A DNA stretch of 64,000 nucleotides, from NCBI RefSeq assembly GCF_035083965.1, contig NC_089723.1:1240001-1304000 (forward strand), written 5' to 3'. The notes below the pieces were generated by a model. It saw only the letters and a program-made list of their open reading frames with translations. It did no database searches and was not told where the DNA came from. Source of the stretch: Branchiostoma lanceolatum. Taxonomy: Eukaryota > Chordata > Leptocardii > Amphioxiformes > Branchiostomatidae. Made by a program: the position numbers and the translations under genes. Below are positions 24,577-37,800 of the stretch, one piece after another. Position 1 is the stretch's first letter. Each line of letters opens with the position of its first letter.

Positions 24577-25809
24577 TGTCTTTATAGAACCTTGTGGTTG
24601 CTTCCCTGATGGGTACAACTTAAAACTTTCAAAGCCAAAGGCGAACAAACATCTGTCTTCACAACCCAGCTAGTGTAACCCAAATCATTTGTGTGGCTCT
24701 TAAATGAGCGTTGCTTTGTGGTGAATTGAAGTATATAAAAAACAAGGGAAGAAAAAAGAGCACAGTTAAAACGAGTTAAAGGTTTGATCAAGGACGTTAT
24801 ATTGTTGTTTTGATGGAGGAACATGCACATGCATTTTCGTGTTTTCTATGCGTGACGCTTTAGATTTTGGACAAGGCCAGAACGACAGAATGGGCAAACT
24901 AGTCTTCCTATTTTCTACCTTACTAGTGATGATACATTGTGTTACACTAACTATCAGACAGTGAATTGTCCTAAGAAATATGTGTCCACTTTCCCATGTT
25001 CCTGATAATGAAAAAACAATGGAATATTTATATATGTTTCGTTGTGGGTGCAAGGAAATATATATATGCCCCACATAAATGCCTATGCCAAATATCGTGT
25101 GCCGTTGTTTTACTTAGCAACACCGTCCTTATTCCCCATACATTAGGGCAAACCAAACGATTTTTGAAAGTTTTAGTGGATCTGAATCTTTACGCAGCAC
25201 TGTGCCTAGTTGAATTTCTTTTTAAAGATTTATCACAGCGATAAAAGATACAGAATGACCAGGCTACTAGTTCCCGCACCGTGTTATGGTCTTAAGGCTG
25301 TCCGTACAATGCCCCAATGCTGCGCCCCGGTCGTGACATGGTGTGCCTGACCTCTGCATTGTTATCTGTACCCACGCACTTAGAAATACGCGTCCCGATA
25401 ACCTCCACTTGTTGTCGTTTTCCTTCTTTCCCAAACGTCCCAACACCCAACACGGCGTGTTCACACCGCGCTACACCTCTGTCTCACCTGCGTAAAGGTG
25501 AGAACAAAGCCAGCGCGCCGCCAGGTGAGCGTGTATAATAGGCGGGGACACGCCCACCCGGGGTTGGCACGCTAGCGCGGTGTCATTCAGCCCGTGACCT
25601 TTAGTCGGCAGAGTTGGCGCTGGGAGGGCGAGCCGACATGGCGGCCTGACGTACGGTTTGTTTTCCCGCGCGATTGCCGCCTGTAACTCCAGTCGGGAGA
25701 GTTCCAGAGTTCGTACCGAGGGCGGGTAGAGCCGTGCTGACGGGTGGGACACATTCTGCTGATCTGTGTGTGTCTAATATATAGCCAGACAGTGCGAACA
25801 GCCGTCACC

Positions 25810-28800
25810 ATGAGTGCTACTGATAACGCAGACGGTATGGAGGACTCGGCGACTTCCGCCTCTGTCGTCACGTCGTTCACGTCGAGCGACGCCGACGACG
25901 AGGGTCTGGGGACGACGACGTACAGCGTCAGCACGTCGACGTCTGACGCGGAGAGCACGGCCAGCAGCTCCACCGTGACCGAGGTGCGACACAAGCGGTA
26001 CGTGGTGACCAGCTCCGCGGGCAGACTCTCGAGCATCCCCGCCGGCGACCCGGTGGGTCCCGAGCCCCCCTCCGCCCCCACGGCCGACATCGTGGCTCTG
26101 AACGCCCGCTTCATGTACTACGTGGACCGGGTGCGCTTCCTGGAGCAGGAGAACCGCACGCTGCGCCACAGTGTGACGGAGTTAGAGATCCGCTCCGTGT
26201 CGCCCGAGATGTACCGCACCTTCCAGCAGGAGATAGACCGCGGCCGGCAGAAGGTGTCCGACCTGAACGCCGAGAGGTCGCATCTACAGGTGGAGGTGCA
26301 GCGCCTGGAACGGGAGATGCGCGCCTTCAACTACAAGTGAGACCTTGTTTACTTGTTTATTTGTTGTTGTTGACAATGTCACAACTGGTCATGCCATATG
26401 TTTTCTTTTGTCGTTTTCAGTTCCTGTTTTTGGTACTCACAGAAAACTATTTGAAGTGTTATTGCCATACGGTTTCTAGAGTCATAACAATACAACGCCA
26501 ATCAACCACAACCACACGTACGACTTTGTTTATTTGTCGAATGTGTTGTACTGTTACGTTACCTGTTATATTTTGAGTGCTCCGTAATGATTCTATGTAA
26601 TCTAGGGACGCTTAAGAATTAGGTCATTGATCCGAGTGTAGTGTGCTGGTAAAATAGATAAATTGAATTGAATTGAATATTGATAATGTAAAAGGATCAT
26701 AACACATGCCTTTTTGTCGCTGAAGTTTTTTTTTTCTGGTACTCGCAGAAAACTATTATAAGTGTGGTTGTCAAACATATGGTAATTTGTATAGTCATAA
26801 CGATACAATACAATCATTGTCAATATTGACCGACGTGGGCTATATATAGAAACACAACACCGGTCTAAGGCCCACCAATTCATTTTATGCTTCTCGTATT
26901 TGAAAAAAAAAGAACTGGATTAAAAGACCAACATAAAAATAGAGTCTGTACCTTTGCACACATATTTTCAGGGAGTAGATATACATGTCCTACCTCCCCC
27001 AGCCCTCTTTTTTCATCCTGACCTTATGCCCAATTTGTGCTATATAGGATTTCTGAGACTAGAAAAATTAACTGGCGTGGTCTAACACCTGTAATTTGCT
27101 ACAACGGAGAAGCCTATGTTACCCCCACCCCCAACCACCCCTCACTGAAACTGCTATCAGTGTTTCGTGAGGGAATATTGTTCTCCTCGAGCTCCCAGCC
27201 CTCTGTTTTCATCCCGACTCTTTGCTGAATTTGTGCTATAGAATTTCCTACAATTGGTGGTGACTAACACTGGTAATATGCTATAGCGGAGGAAGCTATG
27301 CCCACCTCCCCCCCCCCCCCCTCCCTGACATATGTTCTACTATCAGAGTTCGGGTTGGTGTCGTTATCAGTGTATAGGCGTGAGCTGGTACAACCCACCC
27401 TACACAATCATGTTTCACATGTCTGCGGACGGTTTTATCGGCTCAAGTTTCCTGGCACGAGTCATTTAACCCTCAAAACGTCACTGCCCGACTGTCCCGT
27501 ACATGTAATGGTGAACAGCGTTGGCACTATGAGGGTTAATCATTAAAGTTTTGTTTTAACCCAGTTATTGGGTTGTACACATGAATCTGGGTTAGTTTTA
27601 ACCCTCCGAACGTCACTGTTCCGTACATGTACTGGCCCAGCGTTGACACTATGGGGGTTAATAATGAACGTTTTGTTTTAACCCAGCTGTTTTGTTTTAG
27701 TACACATGTATCTGGGTTAGTGCTGTTTGGGTTGTATCAATACAGTATGTGTACAGCCATGCTGTACTGAAGTACCCACATGGCGTGTATGTACATTAGG
27801 GCATAGGCCGGGTCACATTCATTGTGTGATAGATTTATGGTAGCAAATCGGGGGCATTCTTTGGACAGTTGTAGCTGTGTCGTACACAATTCCGCCGTCT
27901 TCTAACATATAATGTATAATGTCGTCGTATGTCCTTGTCAACATTCGCGTCTGTCGATAACCTCGAAAAAGAATGCTACGACAAAACAAATTTGTTCGAC
28001 GTATGTGATAACCCCATAGTAAGGCACCATGGCAGGCTAGGCGGGTAGATGCGGCCAGAGTGACGGCACGCGTTTTCATATTTGTTGGTTGCCGAGGAAT
28101 TCTAACTGCCCCCCTCCCACGATGGTTATCAGGGCGTGTACCCAATACAATGATGAGTCTGCCAAGGTCACATTGAGGCCACCATGTTTGTTGTCGTCAA
28201 TTAGGGACGTACCAAATGTTATTGTGGGGGCGGAGTTCTAGACTTCAGAGTACTAGTATTAAGTTAAGTAGCCGCTTTACTTGCGACAAATTTTAACTTT
28301 TCACTAATTTCTCAAGAAACGTAAAACCTTAAATCAAACTCCTAACCCTGATCCCCATTTCGTTCCTTCCTCCAATAGAAAGGAAACCACGTTCTCTTGT
28401 CCGAGAATAAACCTTCGGCCGAGGACATTAGATAAAATAATTGTCCTTGCTTTGACCAATTAAAATGCAACTTGTCATTCTCGAATTTGCACAGGGAAAA
28501 CTCTAAAGTAACAGTAGGTAAACGTCCTGTTCTTCTGCTGAAAAAAAACACAGAAATAAAACCGTTTCATACGAAACATCACAATTATTAAACAATTGAA
28601 TAGATCCGCAGCAAGTTTTTTTGACATTTTCGGACAGTCAGTCCCCCTTCTGTGATTCAGTGGTTTCTCCCCCCCTGATTGACATGCGCAGCGCGTCGCG
28701 CCGACGTTGCGTGAGTCGCCCCGTCCCAAAGTGGCTCCGATGATTTATCATATCAGTCATATCGGAACATCCGATAGTCTGGTAGTCTGGGACCGCGGCC

Positions 28801-31800
28801 AAACGCAACGGAACCTCCCGGGATCGCTTCCAAACGACACAATAACTGATTGAAAACAAGAGCGACTTATAGGATTTCACTTTCATCTCTGACAAAATGT
28901 CATCCACTTTAACCACTTGTTCAGACATGTCGTAAAACTGGTCTTACATGACGTATCATAAGTATATCAAATAGAACATACTGAAGTCATTTAGGATATG
29001 AAGCGAAAAGCACCGAGGCAAAAGTTTTACGTTTCAAACCCCAAACCCACGCACTCATGAGTCAACATCTGGGCGTTACTTTAGTAGGAACAAACTTAGC
29101 AAACTACACAGGAAATAACACAAAACACCTGGATCGTTTTACAGTGACCAATGTACATCTTACGAACAGTTGCAAGAATGGTACTTATCATTTGTATGCC
29201 TTACGAACAATTGTGTAAGAATAGTACTTGATCATTTGTATGTCTACCTTTTTGGTGGAGCTGTTATGTTAGCAAGGCCCTTTGTAACCAGAGATTCCTG
29301 TCTGAGATGCCCTTTTGTTCCATGTATTGTCCGTGTGAAACTATCGATGGAAACCTTAATCCAAGACCAGGGGGGAGGCTGACTTACAAATCTAGAAAAC
29401 TCTCAACTTTAACCGTAGGGAGATTGCGCAAAAATCCCCCAGTGTAACAGAGACACCTACACATGTAGACATAGATCTTGCAAATCCCCCGTATTATGGG
29501 CATTGATGATATTGCCAACCTTTCACAGTGCATACCGCCCAGATACCGGTATCAATGCGACAATGGCGACTCAAGATGGCAGCTAAGCGTTTTATATTAT
29601 GTTTGGAAGTTAGAAAACAATGATAAATGCATAACTTTTCTGCCTTACGTCGGATAGGCCGAACGCCATTTTATTCCCTCATGGACAGATACACATGAGG
29701 ACTCATTTATTGAGCACTATGTATTTTGGGATGTAAGGCATAATCACAGTAAAGCGACGGTTTCTGTTGTGGTCGGTGTGGAAATTTAATTGCAGAGCGG
29801 GTTGAACAGCCACCTATCCAGGTAATTTACCTGTGTCAGGTGACCTCTGACCCGGCGTGTTGAAAGGTCAATGACCTGTGGGACAGTTACCCCCCGTCAG
29901 ACAACAAGTGTCACAAGTTGCTTGGTTCGTGTTGAATAACTTTCCAACACAATTATCCTTCAAAACGTGATGTGCGTCCTTTCACATCCCACTGCAGTCA
30001 GAGAAGACAAGCAGAAGTCGAGTATCCCCTGCCTTTAAACTTATGTGTACATTGTATACAAGTTACATATATATAACCTCTGTGCACTCTGGATTGTTCT
30101 TTGCCCGATGGCTTGTTAAGTTACAGCTATCCTTCTTGGTATGAATTTTCAAGGACGTTTCTGATATAACTTTCAGCTATGACAATTCTTAATGCGTATC
30201 TCCTCCGATTTGGAATGTCAGAAAAAGACCACCATGGTAGATATCATCTCAAAGTCAAGATGTGAGGAACATGTGAACGCGTTGTGTTGTCGTTTCCTCT
30301 TTCCCTTCTCCATTTTTTTATCGTTACAGGTTCTGATAAGTAGTTGACCCGTAAATACCGCGCAAATTGTCCGCCGCATGCCGCAACATTAGCCTGGGGG
30401 AGGGAGTGAAGTGGTAACAACACAGCAGAATGTCCTCGAATTCATGGCGCCTAATCAAAGTGTCACGGACGATATCATTAAAGACTGGCTTAGATAGTGG
30501 GCAGATATGGCAGAGGATAAATAGGGAACGGCTACAGTCAAACCTGCCCAAGAAGACCACTCAGGGGACTGATAAAATCTGGTCTATGTGCACAGGTGGT
30601 TACTACAGACAAGATTCTTTATTCTTGTGTCAACTTTTGAAGGAAGTATCTCCGGGACAACCAAAAAAGTCCCAGTCCCAAAGGCACCAGTATTTTCCCC
30701 TGGTAAATAAATATAAACCAACTAACAAACAAACAAATAATCATTTACCAGGTGTCCTTATATAGAGGTGGTCATTTCTACAGGTTTGACTGTAGATACG
30801 ATAAGTAGCGTATATAATATAACCGGCATGTATGCTGTAATAGATAAGAAAAGAACAGAACTTCCCCCTAATATATCGTCTTATTTTCTCCCCTTCAGAG
30901 TGTTCGAGGAGAGCAAGAGCCGCAAGGAAGCAGTGAGGGAGCTGGAGAAACTAAAGACGGTGGGAGCAGTAAATTTATTTATTTATTTCTGTTTTCTTTA
31001 TCCAGGGTGGACGCACTCAGTGCTAAACGCACTGCTTTTCAGGCGTGCCCTGCACAACGAATGAATGAATGAATGAGTGAGTGAGTGAGTGAGTGAGTGA
31101 GTGATTTTTTATTGTGCCATGCCAAAGAATTTCCCAGCTCACATTGGCTTATGTAGCACAAAACTTTGAGGTTTTTGTATTACAACACATGTAGGTACGT
31201 AGCTGAATCACACTTCATGTCATAAAAGATACACATATGATGCCCATAGCTTTGTAAAAATGCTATTTAGAAATATACTACAACTAATATTCTTATCATC
31301 TTGAATATTATGTAGATAGAAACAAAATTGACGCTGTCCTAATTGAACCCCAGATACCGAGATACCGCGGCTAATCTTTGCGTTACTTCCACACGCCGCG
31401 CTGTTTATATACCGGTAGTGTTAATGCCGTTTAGGAAAGTCTATGGTTCTTATAAGATCAGAATTAATAGCTCGGCTATTCCTCAATGACGTTACACAGC
31501 CAGATTAGGTCGTGTCGGCTTTAAAGGGAGGGGGTCGGTGGATCCGTGCGGAACAGCTGAAGTCATCTGTCACTAGACCGGGTCCCTCTTTCTACTGATG
31601 CACCTTATATCTCCTCTGTAGTTCACACATAATTCATTGCTAAAGAAGTGTATTTTGTAAGTTGTTTGTGTTTTGTTGTCTTTCGAATCATACTTTACAT
31701 CATAGATCATATTCAATGTGTCTAGTAATGAATCAGACAGATCCTGTTTTGGTCGCTCAGCGATCTCCACCCAGTGGATAGGGGTATTAGGAATCGAACG

Positions 31801-34800
31801 TACCGTCTGTGCCGACTCGGGTTTTGCCAACAAATATTGTGCATTTCACCAAGGTGAATAAATATGGTTTCATGGTGCGGCACATGATATTTGGGTATTT
31901 GCCAGTTCACCCTACAATGATGAACTCTTGTGAAGAACATGCCAATATCACTGTAACTGCACTGTCCTATCATCACTCTACAGAAACACTAGATCGCTAG
32001 TCAGTAATGGTGTAGATAATAGCTTGTCCTTTGGAACAATGGCGGGTGAACTTGAGTATAGACCCAGTCCGACATGTTAGCTGATGTATTATTGAACATA
32101 ATCAATAATTTAGCGGCACCGTTTTTCAAAGCTGTCCCTGGTGCAGAGGCGTCAGGTCATTTCAATGATTCTGGTAACATCGACTCATTTGGGTTTTGGT
32201 TCCACAAGGGAAACATAAGGGCACACCTGGCCTGTTATTCCGTCTGGGTCATTCTTATGACAATTAATGCAATGTACATGGAGCACACTGACAACTTATC
32301 TTTATTTGGTATGTAGCATAATGTAATATCACATGATATCAAGGTATCTGCGTTTGTATATGTAGCTGGTATAACTACCCTTCGGCGTAACACAGCGGCT
32401 TCAGCGTTTGATCGGTGATTCGTTTGTAGAAGATAAGGAAGGACAAATTGAATTCCCGGGGGTGATCTTTAAATTTGTTTAGAGCTTACTTTTGATAAGG
32501 CTACGATCGTGGCTGTACAACATGAGTACGATACGTCAATAACAACCTGACTTTGTTGAGAGGACAACATCTATAAGACCGAATGATCCCTGCAAACGTT
32601 CCATTCACCAAGCGGTCCGACCGGTGGCTGCCTGACCTCGGACGAGCTGACCCGGAACTAATTCTACATTTACCCAACAAACCTCGAGGTCATATCTATT
32701 AGAATGTGTCCCTTTAGAGAAATCAGTGGACCAAGTAACAACAAAGGCCGCCTGTCCAGTCTGTTCTGCGTTTCCAGAATATTTCCTAAACTGTGTCAAT
32801 GAGATGCAAACACACAGAGTCTTACATGTAGTTCGTGGGACAAGGTGCTTATTTGGAAACATCAGTGATATAAGTGGCATTGCCGGCTCTTCTGACACGG
32901 TTACCATGGCGCCCTAGGCCTCTAGCTGCGTAGTCTTTTGGAAGCACAGTTTAGAAGCGCTGTACTCATTTTGAGACCAAACACTGTGAACCCAAAACTT
33001 GAAATATCAGGGTGTGTTGACAGTGTTTATTATGTATGTTTAAGTGTATGTTTGAGGGGCTTAGAACTGCCAAAGAAGAATGTGGTAGACAGATAAGCGT
33101 AACGCTATTTCACATAATGTCCGATTCATCTAAATCACTACTCTGCTTAGCTGGAGTCCCGTGGAAAATGATGATATAAACCGTTTACATATTGTGACCA
33201 TCCACTTTAGTACTGAATGTCCATTGTCTCTCAGAGACCCGGGCTCATGTCTACCGTACTGTCTATCAGAAAGTTTAATTTCCTTCACTGGGATCAAATA
33301 CCCACCAAAGGGTCGCCATGTTTAGTCAGTCTCGCACTTTCATGTGCCTGTTTAGAAATAAGGCTAACACAACATTGCCTCCGTATTAGAAGCGAAAAGC
33401 TGTGACTAACCTCTTTGTGATCTGCAGAAGGTACTTTTCGCTTACGACAAAGATTGTTGATTGCTTGTGAGTTTCTTAATTTCCCATAAAAAGGCCAATC
33501 ATTAAGAACACACACAAAATAAGCTGTGACTAACCTTCCCTTCCCCCCCCCCCCCACACACAGGAGCTGTACGAGACCAAGAAGGCGTACAAGGACGCCC
33601 AGGACAACCTCCGGCTCAAGGCGCAAGAACAGGACTTCAAGACACGCACACACGAACAGGTGAGTAGGAAAGGGCTCATTGTAAAGACACACAGGATCGT
33701 CCAAAATACAAACTATTAGACATAGTTTTGATTTCATTTGAATGATTTGTATAAAAGACATACATATTATAATCGGCGTAGGTAACATCGTCTTTGATTT
33801 AGAACTACAGCCGCACGATTAGGGACTTGTAAGGTGTTTGCGATCACGTAATTGTGACGTATGAAACTATAGTCCACCATGCCGAACGGTGAAACCTGGA
33901 AGGTACGTTTTATAAACGGTTACAATCACGAAGAATGACATTATTATACATATCATCCTCATCATTTTTTGTCGTGTCCGTACTGTGACCAGTTCAGGCC
34001 GTCTAGGTGGGCTTCATGTAGGTCTCGATTGGTGACATTTTGACACAGTTTGCACTCACTGTGAATGTGTCCCATAGTTGTGTTAGGATGAACACATCGA
34101 CATTCACCCGTCCCCATTTCAGGACGATATCTCTAGTTCTACCTGCTCCGCTCCTGGCTCTGTTCAGGGCGGCCCAGTCCCTCCAGGGCAGGTAAGTATC
34201 ATGTTTTAGGGACTCGCAAGGAATCTGAAGAGCTTCATTTTGTGGTAGAGTGTCGGAAGCTTCCCAGCGGTCTAGTCGGTATTTGGCAGAGTCCGCAGGG
34301 TTTGAGTTTTGTACAGAACATCTTCTTATATGCTGGTAGTGGTGTAGAGCACAGTCTTGGTTCTAGCTCTTGCAGAAACATCTGAGTCAAGGAGTGAGAA
34401 CCTCGTCGGATGCTGATGGAAGGTGGTGCAATACTTGCTGTTAGCTGGTATATGGCATACAGGGGTATCTGTTTCAGCGCTCCTGTACGGCAAGAGGCGT
34501 TAAGCTCAGCATCCACTTTTTCAGTGTGGCAGGACTGTTCCCATACCGGAGAGCAGTATTTGGCTGTAGAGTAGCATAACGCTGCAGGCCGGGCGGTAGA
34601 TCGCAGGGATCACAAGGATTGCATTATACACTTGATCATGTATACAGGTCTGACTCTTCCTTCATCGAACAACCAACATGGCGATTGTGACATATATCAG
34701 AGTTGACACCATGAGCGTGCAAGTTCCATTCACGCACCTGCCTCTGATTTTGAATGGGATGCCGGATCCTCGAAGGTTGGTATCCAGGCTGGATCTGTGC

Positions 34801-37800
34801 CGCTGCAGGTACGATATCTCTAGCTAGAGTTAGACGCAGTATTGTAATTTACGGTCGTTTGATTGTTCTCTATCTTGTCTTGTCCTTCAGGAGGTTAATG
34901 AGGTTCGTAAGGAAGTCCTGAACATCTCCCTGGAGCTGGAGAAGCTGCGGAATGAGGTGAGTCATTACTCATACGTCACGTGAGGGTTACGTCATGACTG
35001 CACCAATAACAAGGCTGCAGGGTTCCAAACACGATCATCGTATCTATTCTTCAAGCAGAGGTTTCGGTCGGGGGGTAGTAGTGGCCTGAATTATATCTTT
35101 GTCGGCCTCCCTCCACGAAAAATTGCAGCCACCACAAGCCCGTCGACCGAAAGCACTGCTTGGAGAATATACATTTTGTTGCCTCTTGTTAAACTGGAGC
35201 AAAGAAGACTCCATGATACAAAACGGGATTTTCATCGCAACTCACTGTACACATGTATGTTAGTAAGCGAGTAACATTGACCCAGAACTTTAAGTGAAAA
35301 AAAATTTCATTGCACCTTTGGCCCTGAATGTCAGTTCAAACGACGATGCATGATCAAATAAATCTTAGCAGTATTTTTTTCCGTTCCCCCGATTCGGTGT
35401 TTTGAAAACCAGTCCAATGACAGATGTGTGAAGCCGTCAGGGCTGTAAATGAGCCGTGGAGTAGGTAACCATAGTGACAATTGTCTGGCTAAGTACTGGA
35501 CCGGGTTGTAGCCCATCGGGCCCGTAAATAACCCGTGCAATTGGCCACTGATGCGGGCGGTAGTAGGTATAGTTTTCCGCCAGTGGGATGCGGCTTGCTC
35601 ACAGGTGTTAGACCAACATCGCCTACACGACATACATGTAGTTCCGCCTTTCCAGAGGTTTACATTGAGTTCGAGGTTAAACCAATGTTGAAACTTCGCG
35701 TCGACACTATGAGCCATCCTTCATCGTTTTGAAGGCAAGACCGGGCTCATGTTGACTTTGATTTAATAAAGAATAGAGAGAAAAAAACACTGTGCTACTC
35801 ATGCCTTTGGTAAACTAGTTTGTTAGAAGGTAACGAGTTTATCCATATTGACTCGCGTTGTTATACTTTTTATACGTGTCATGTCTGCAACGCCTCAGGC
35901 TGTGGGATTCCGCATGACCATCTTATAGCCTCATTATTTGTTGAACCATTATAGACATTGTTATAGACATTGACCTGCAACTTGATTTCAGAACACGAAG
36001 GTTGAGATTGACATCCTGGGGACGAAGGGAGAGCTGCAGCAGTACATCACCGGAAGCGAATTCGAAGGGGTAGGAGCCGGTCGCCCCCCTCCCCATCATG
36101 GCGGTGCTATTGTCTTAGGGGAACAGATTTTTAAACCTTACTAACCACATTTCTAGTACTACTTAAGCACAACCCATTAGCAACAGTTCCCGGGGTGAGA
36201 GGTCGAAAAGGTCTATTCTTTAGTATTTGCTATATTCAGAACATGGTGACAGGACTATCCTAACGGTCAAAAACATACTTATTTCTTCCTTTCTCAAGAT
36301 CTTACCCTATAACGTAGGTCCTCCTGTGCCTACAGTCATATTGGCAGTATCCATCTAGACGTGTCGGCTGCCGCTTCCTTAGTCTTTTTAAATTTGCAGA
36401 GGATGTTAGCTCTTTCCAGGTACTCTTGGAAAGCTTTACGCCAGGTGTCTTTGGTCTGCCTTTCTGGTCTGCCTCACCTGGTGGTGCCCAAGTCTTAGCA
36501 GTCTTTGAGTGTCGCTGACTCGGAAAGCGTGGGATGTGTCTTCCTACTTAGTAATACATTCTTGTCTTTGACAATGTGATGATGTCACGCAGTGGTTTGC
36601 ACTTGACCCTTCTCAGGATGTTTTCGTTGTCGTTGGTGATGTGTTCTTCACTTCTAGGACTTTCCTCATAATCCTCTGGTGAAGCACATTGCTTGGTTAG
36701 TCTAGTAGCTTCCATGTTGCACTTGCGTGTATTGCTGTAGGCAGGATTATACTGTTATAACGACGGAGTTTTGTATCCAGATCAATGCGTTAGTTGACCA
36801 AAAGCAGCGCATCCTTGGATATTAGGCTCAACCTCGCCGCTGTTTCAATGCTGCTAAGGTAGCTGGACAGCTCTGCTATTGACACTGATTTCGAGGAGTG
36901 GTTGGGTTTTTTTTTCCCACTTCCATTGCCTTGCCGGTCTTCTCTATGCTCACACGCAGCCGAACGTTCCCAGCAAACTGTTCTAGCTTCCTCAGAATGT
37001 CTCAGGCTCTGCGGGTCTTGGTTGTATTCAGATAGCAGGGCTGCCAGAAACGGTTCATCAGCCCGGTTAGCATCTCCAGTGTACATCATGCATGTTCTCT
37101 CAACACCATCTCTGACTATAGCATACAAGGTCCATGCGTCATATTTCTTGGCTGCTTCCTTGTACTCCGAACTTTTCTTTTCCAACTAATATTTTTTGGC
37201 TGTACGGTTGTTCGTTTTCACTTGAAGGTTTAGTTGCATGGTATTGGTGTTTCCTTTCATTGTCTTCAGATTTAGCTCTTTCTTCAAATCTCTTTCACCC
37301 TTCATCTTCATCTTCTTTCTCTGAAGGGCAGCTCTTTGTTACTTGACGGTCTTGGTCACGGTACTGGTGCTTTCTGCTTGCCTTCTCTTATCATTAGTGT
37401 AAAGCTGAGCGTGTTGTTCCGTCCCAGAATGCACAGCTGGAGGCGGATGTTCGTCAGGTAGAGCATTACCTGACCGCAGCTAGATTACAGAACAGACAGG
37501 TTGAGATTGACATCCTGGAAGCGCAGGAGGAGCTTCAGCTGTACATCACCGGCAGCGAAGGGGTAGGAGCCCCCCTCCCCAACATGGCGGCACTGTGGGT
37601 CTCTGGGGAACCATAACAGAATTTTCACCTTCTTATTACTAATCGCATCCCTAGTGACACTTCAGGAGAAACCACTTCCGGGTGAGAGGTCGACAAGGTC
37701 AAATCTATTTGTTATGTTCGAAACATGGGAACAGGGTTATTTCTGAGACTGTTGCTTCTTTATTGGTGTAAAGATGTTCGTATTGTTTCTACCCAGAATT

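Noticed and set aside
24582-25074. Overlapping 80-100-codon minus-strand frames upstream of the filament gene
   Set aside because: Low-information sequence with no family similarity and no start context better than chance.
36790-37185. 131-codon minus-strand ORF in a filament-gene intron
   Set aside because: No recognised domain. It lies next to LINE-like remnants and has no splice or promoter support. Possibly retroelement debris, but I could not show it.
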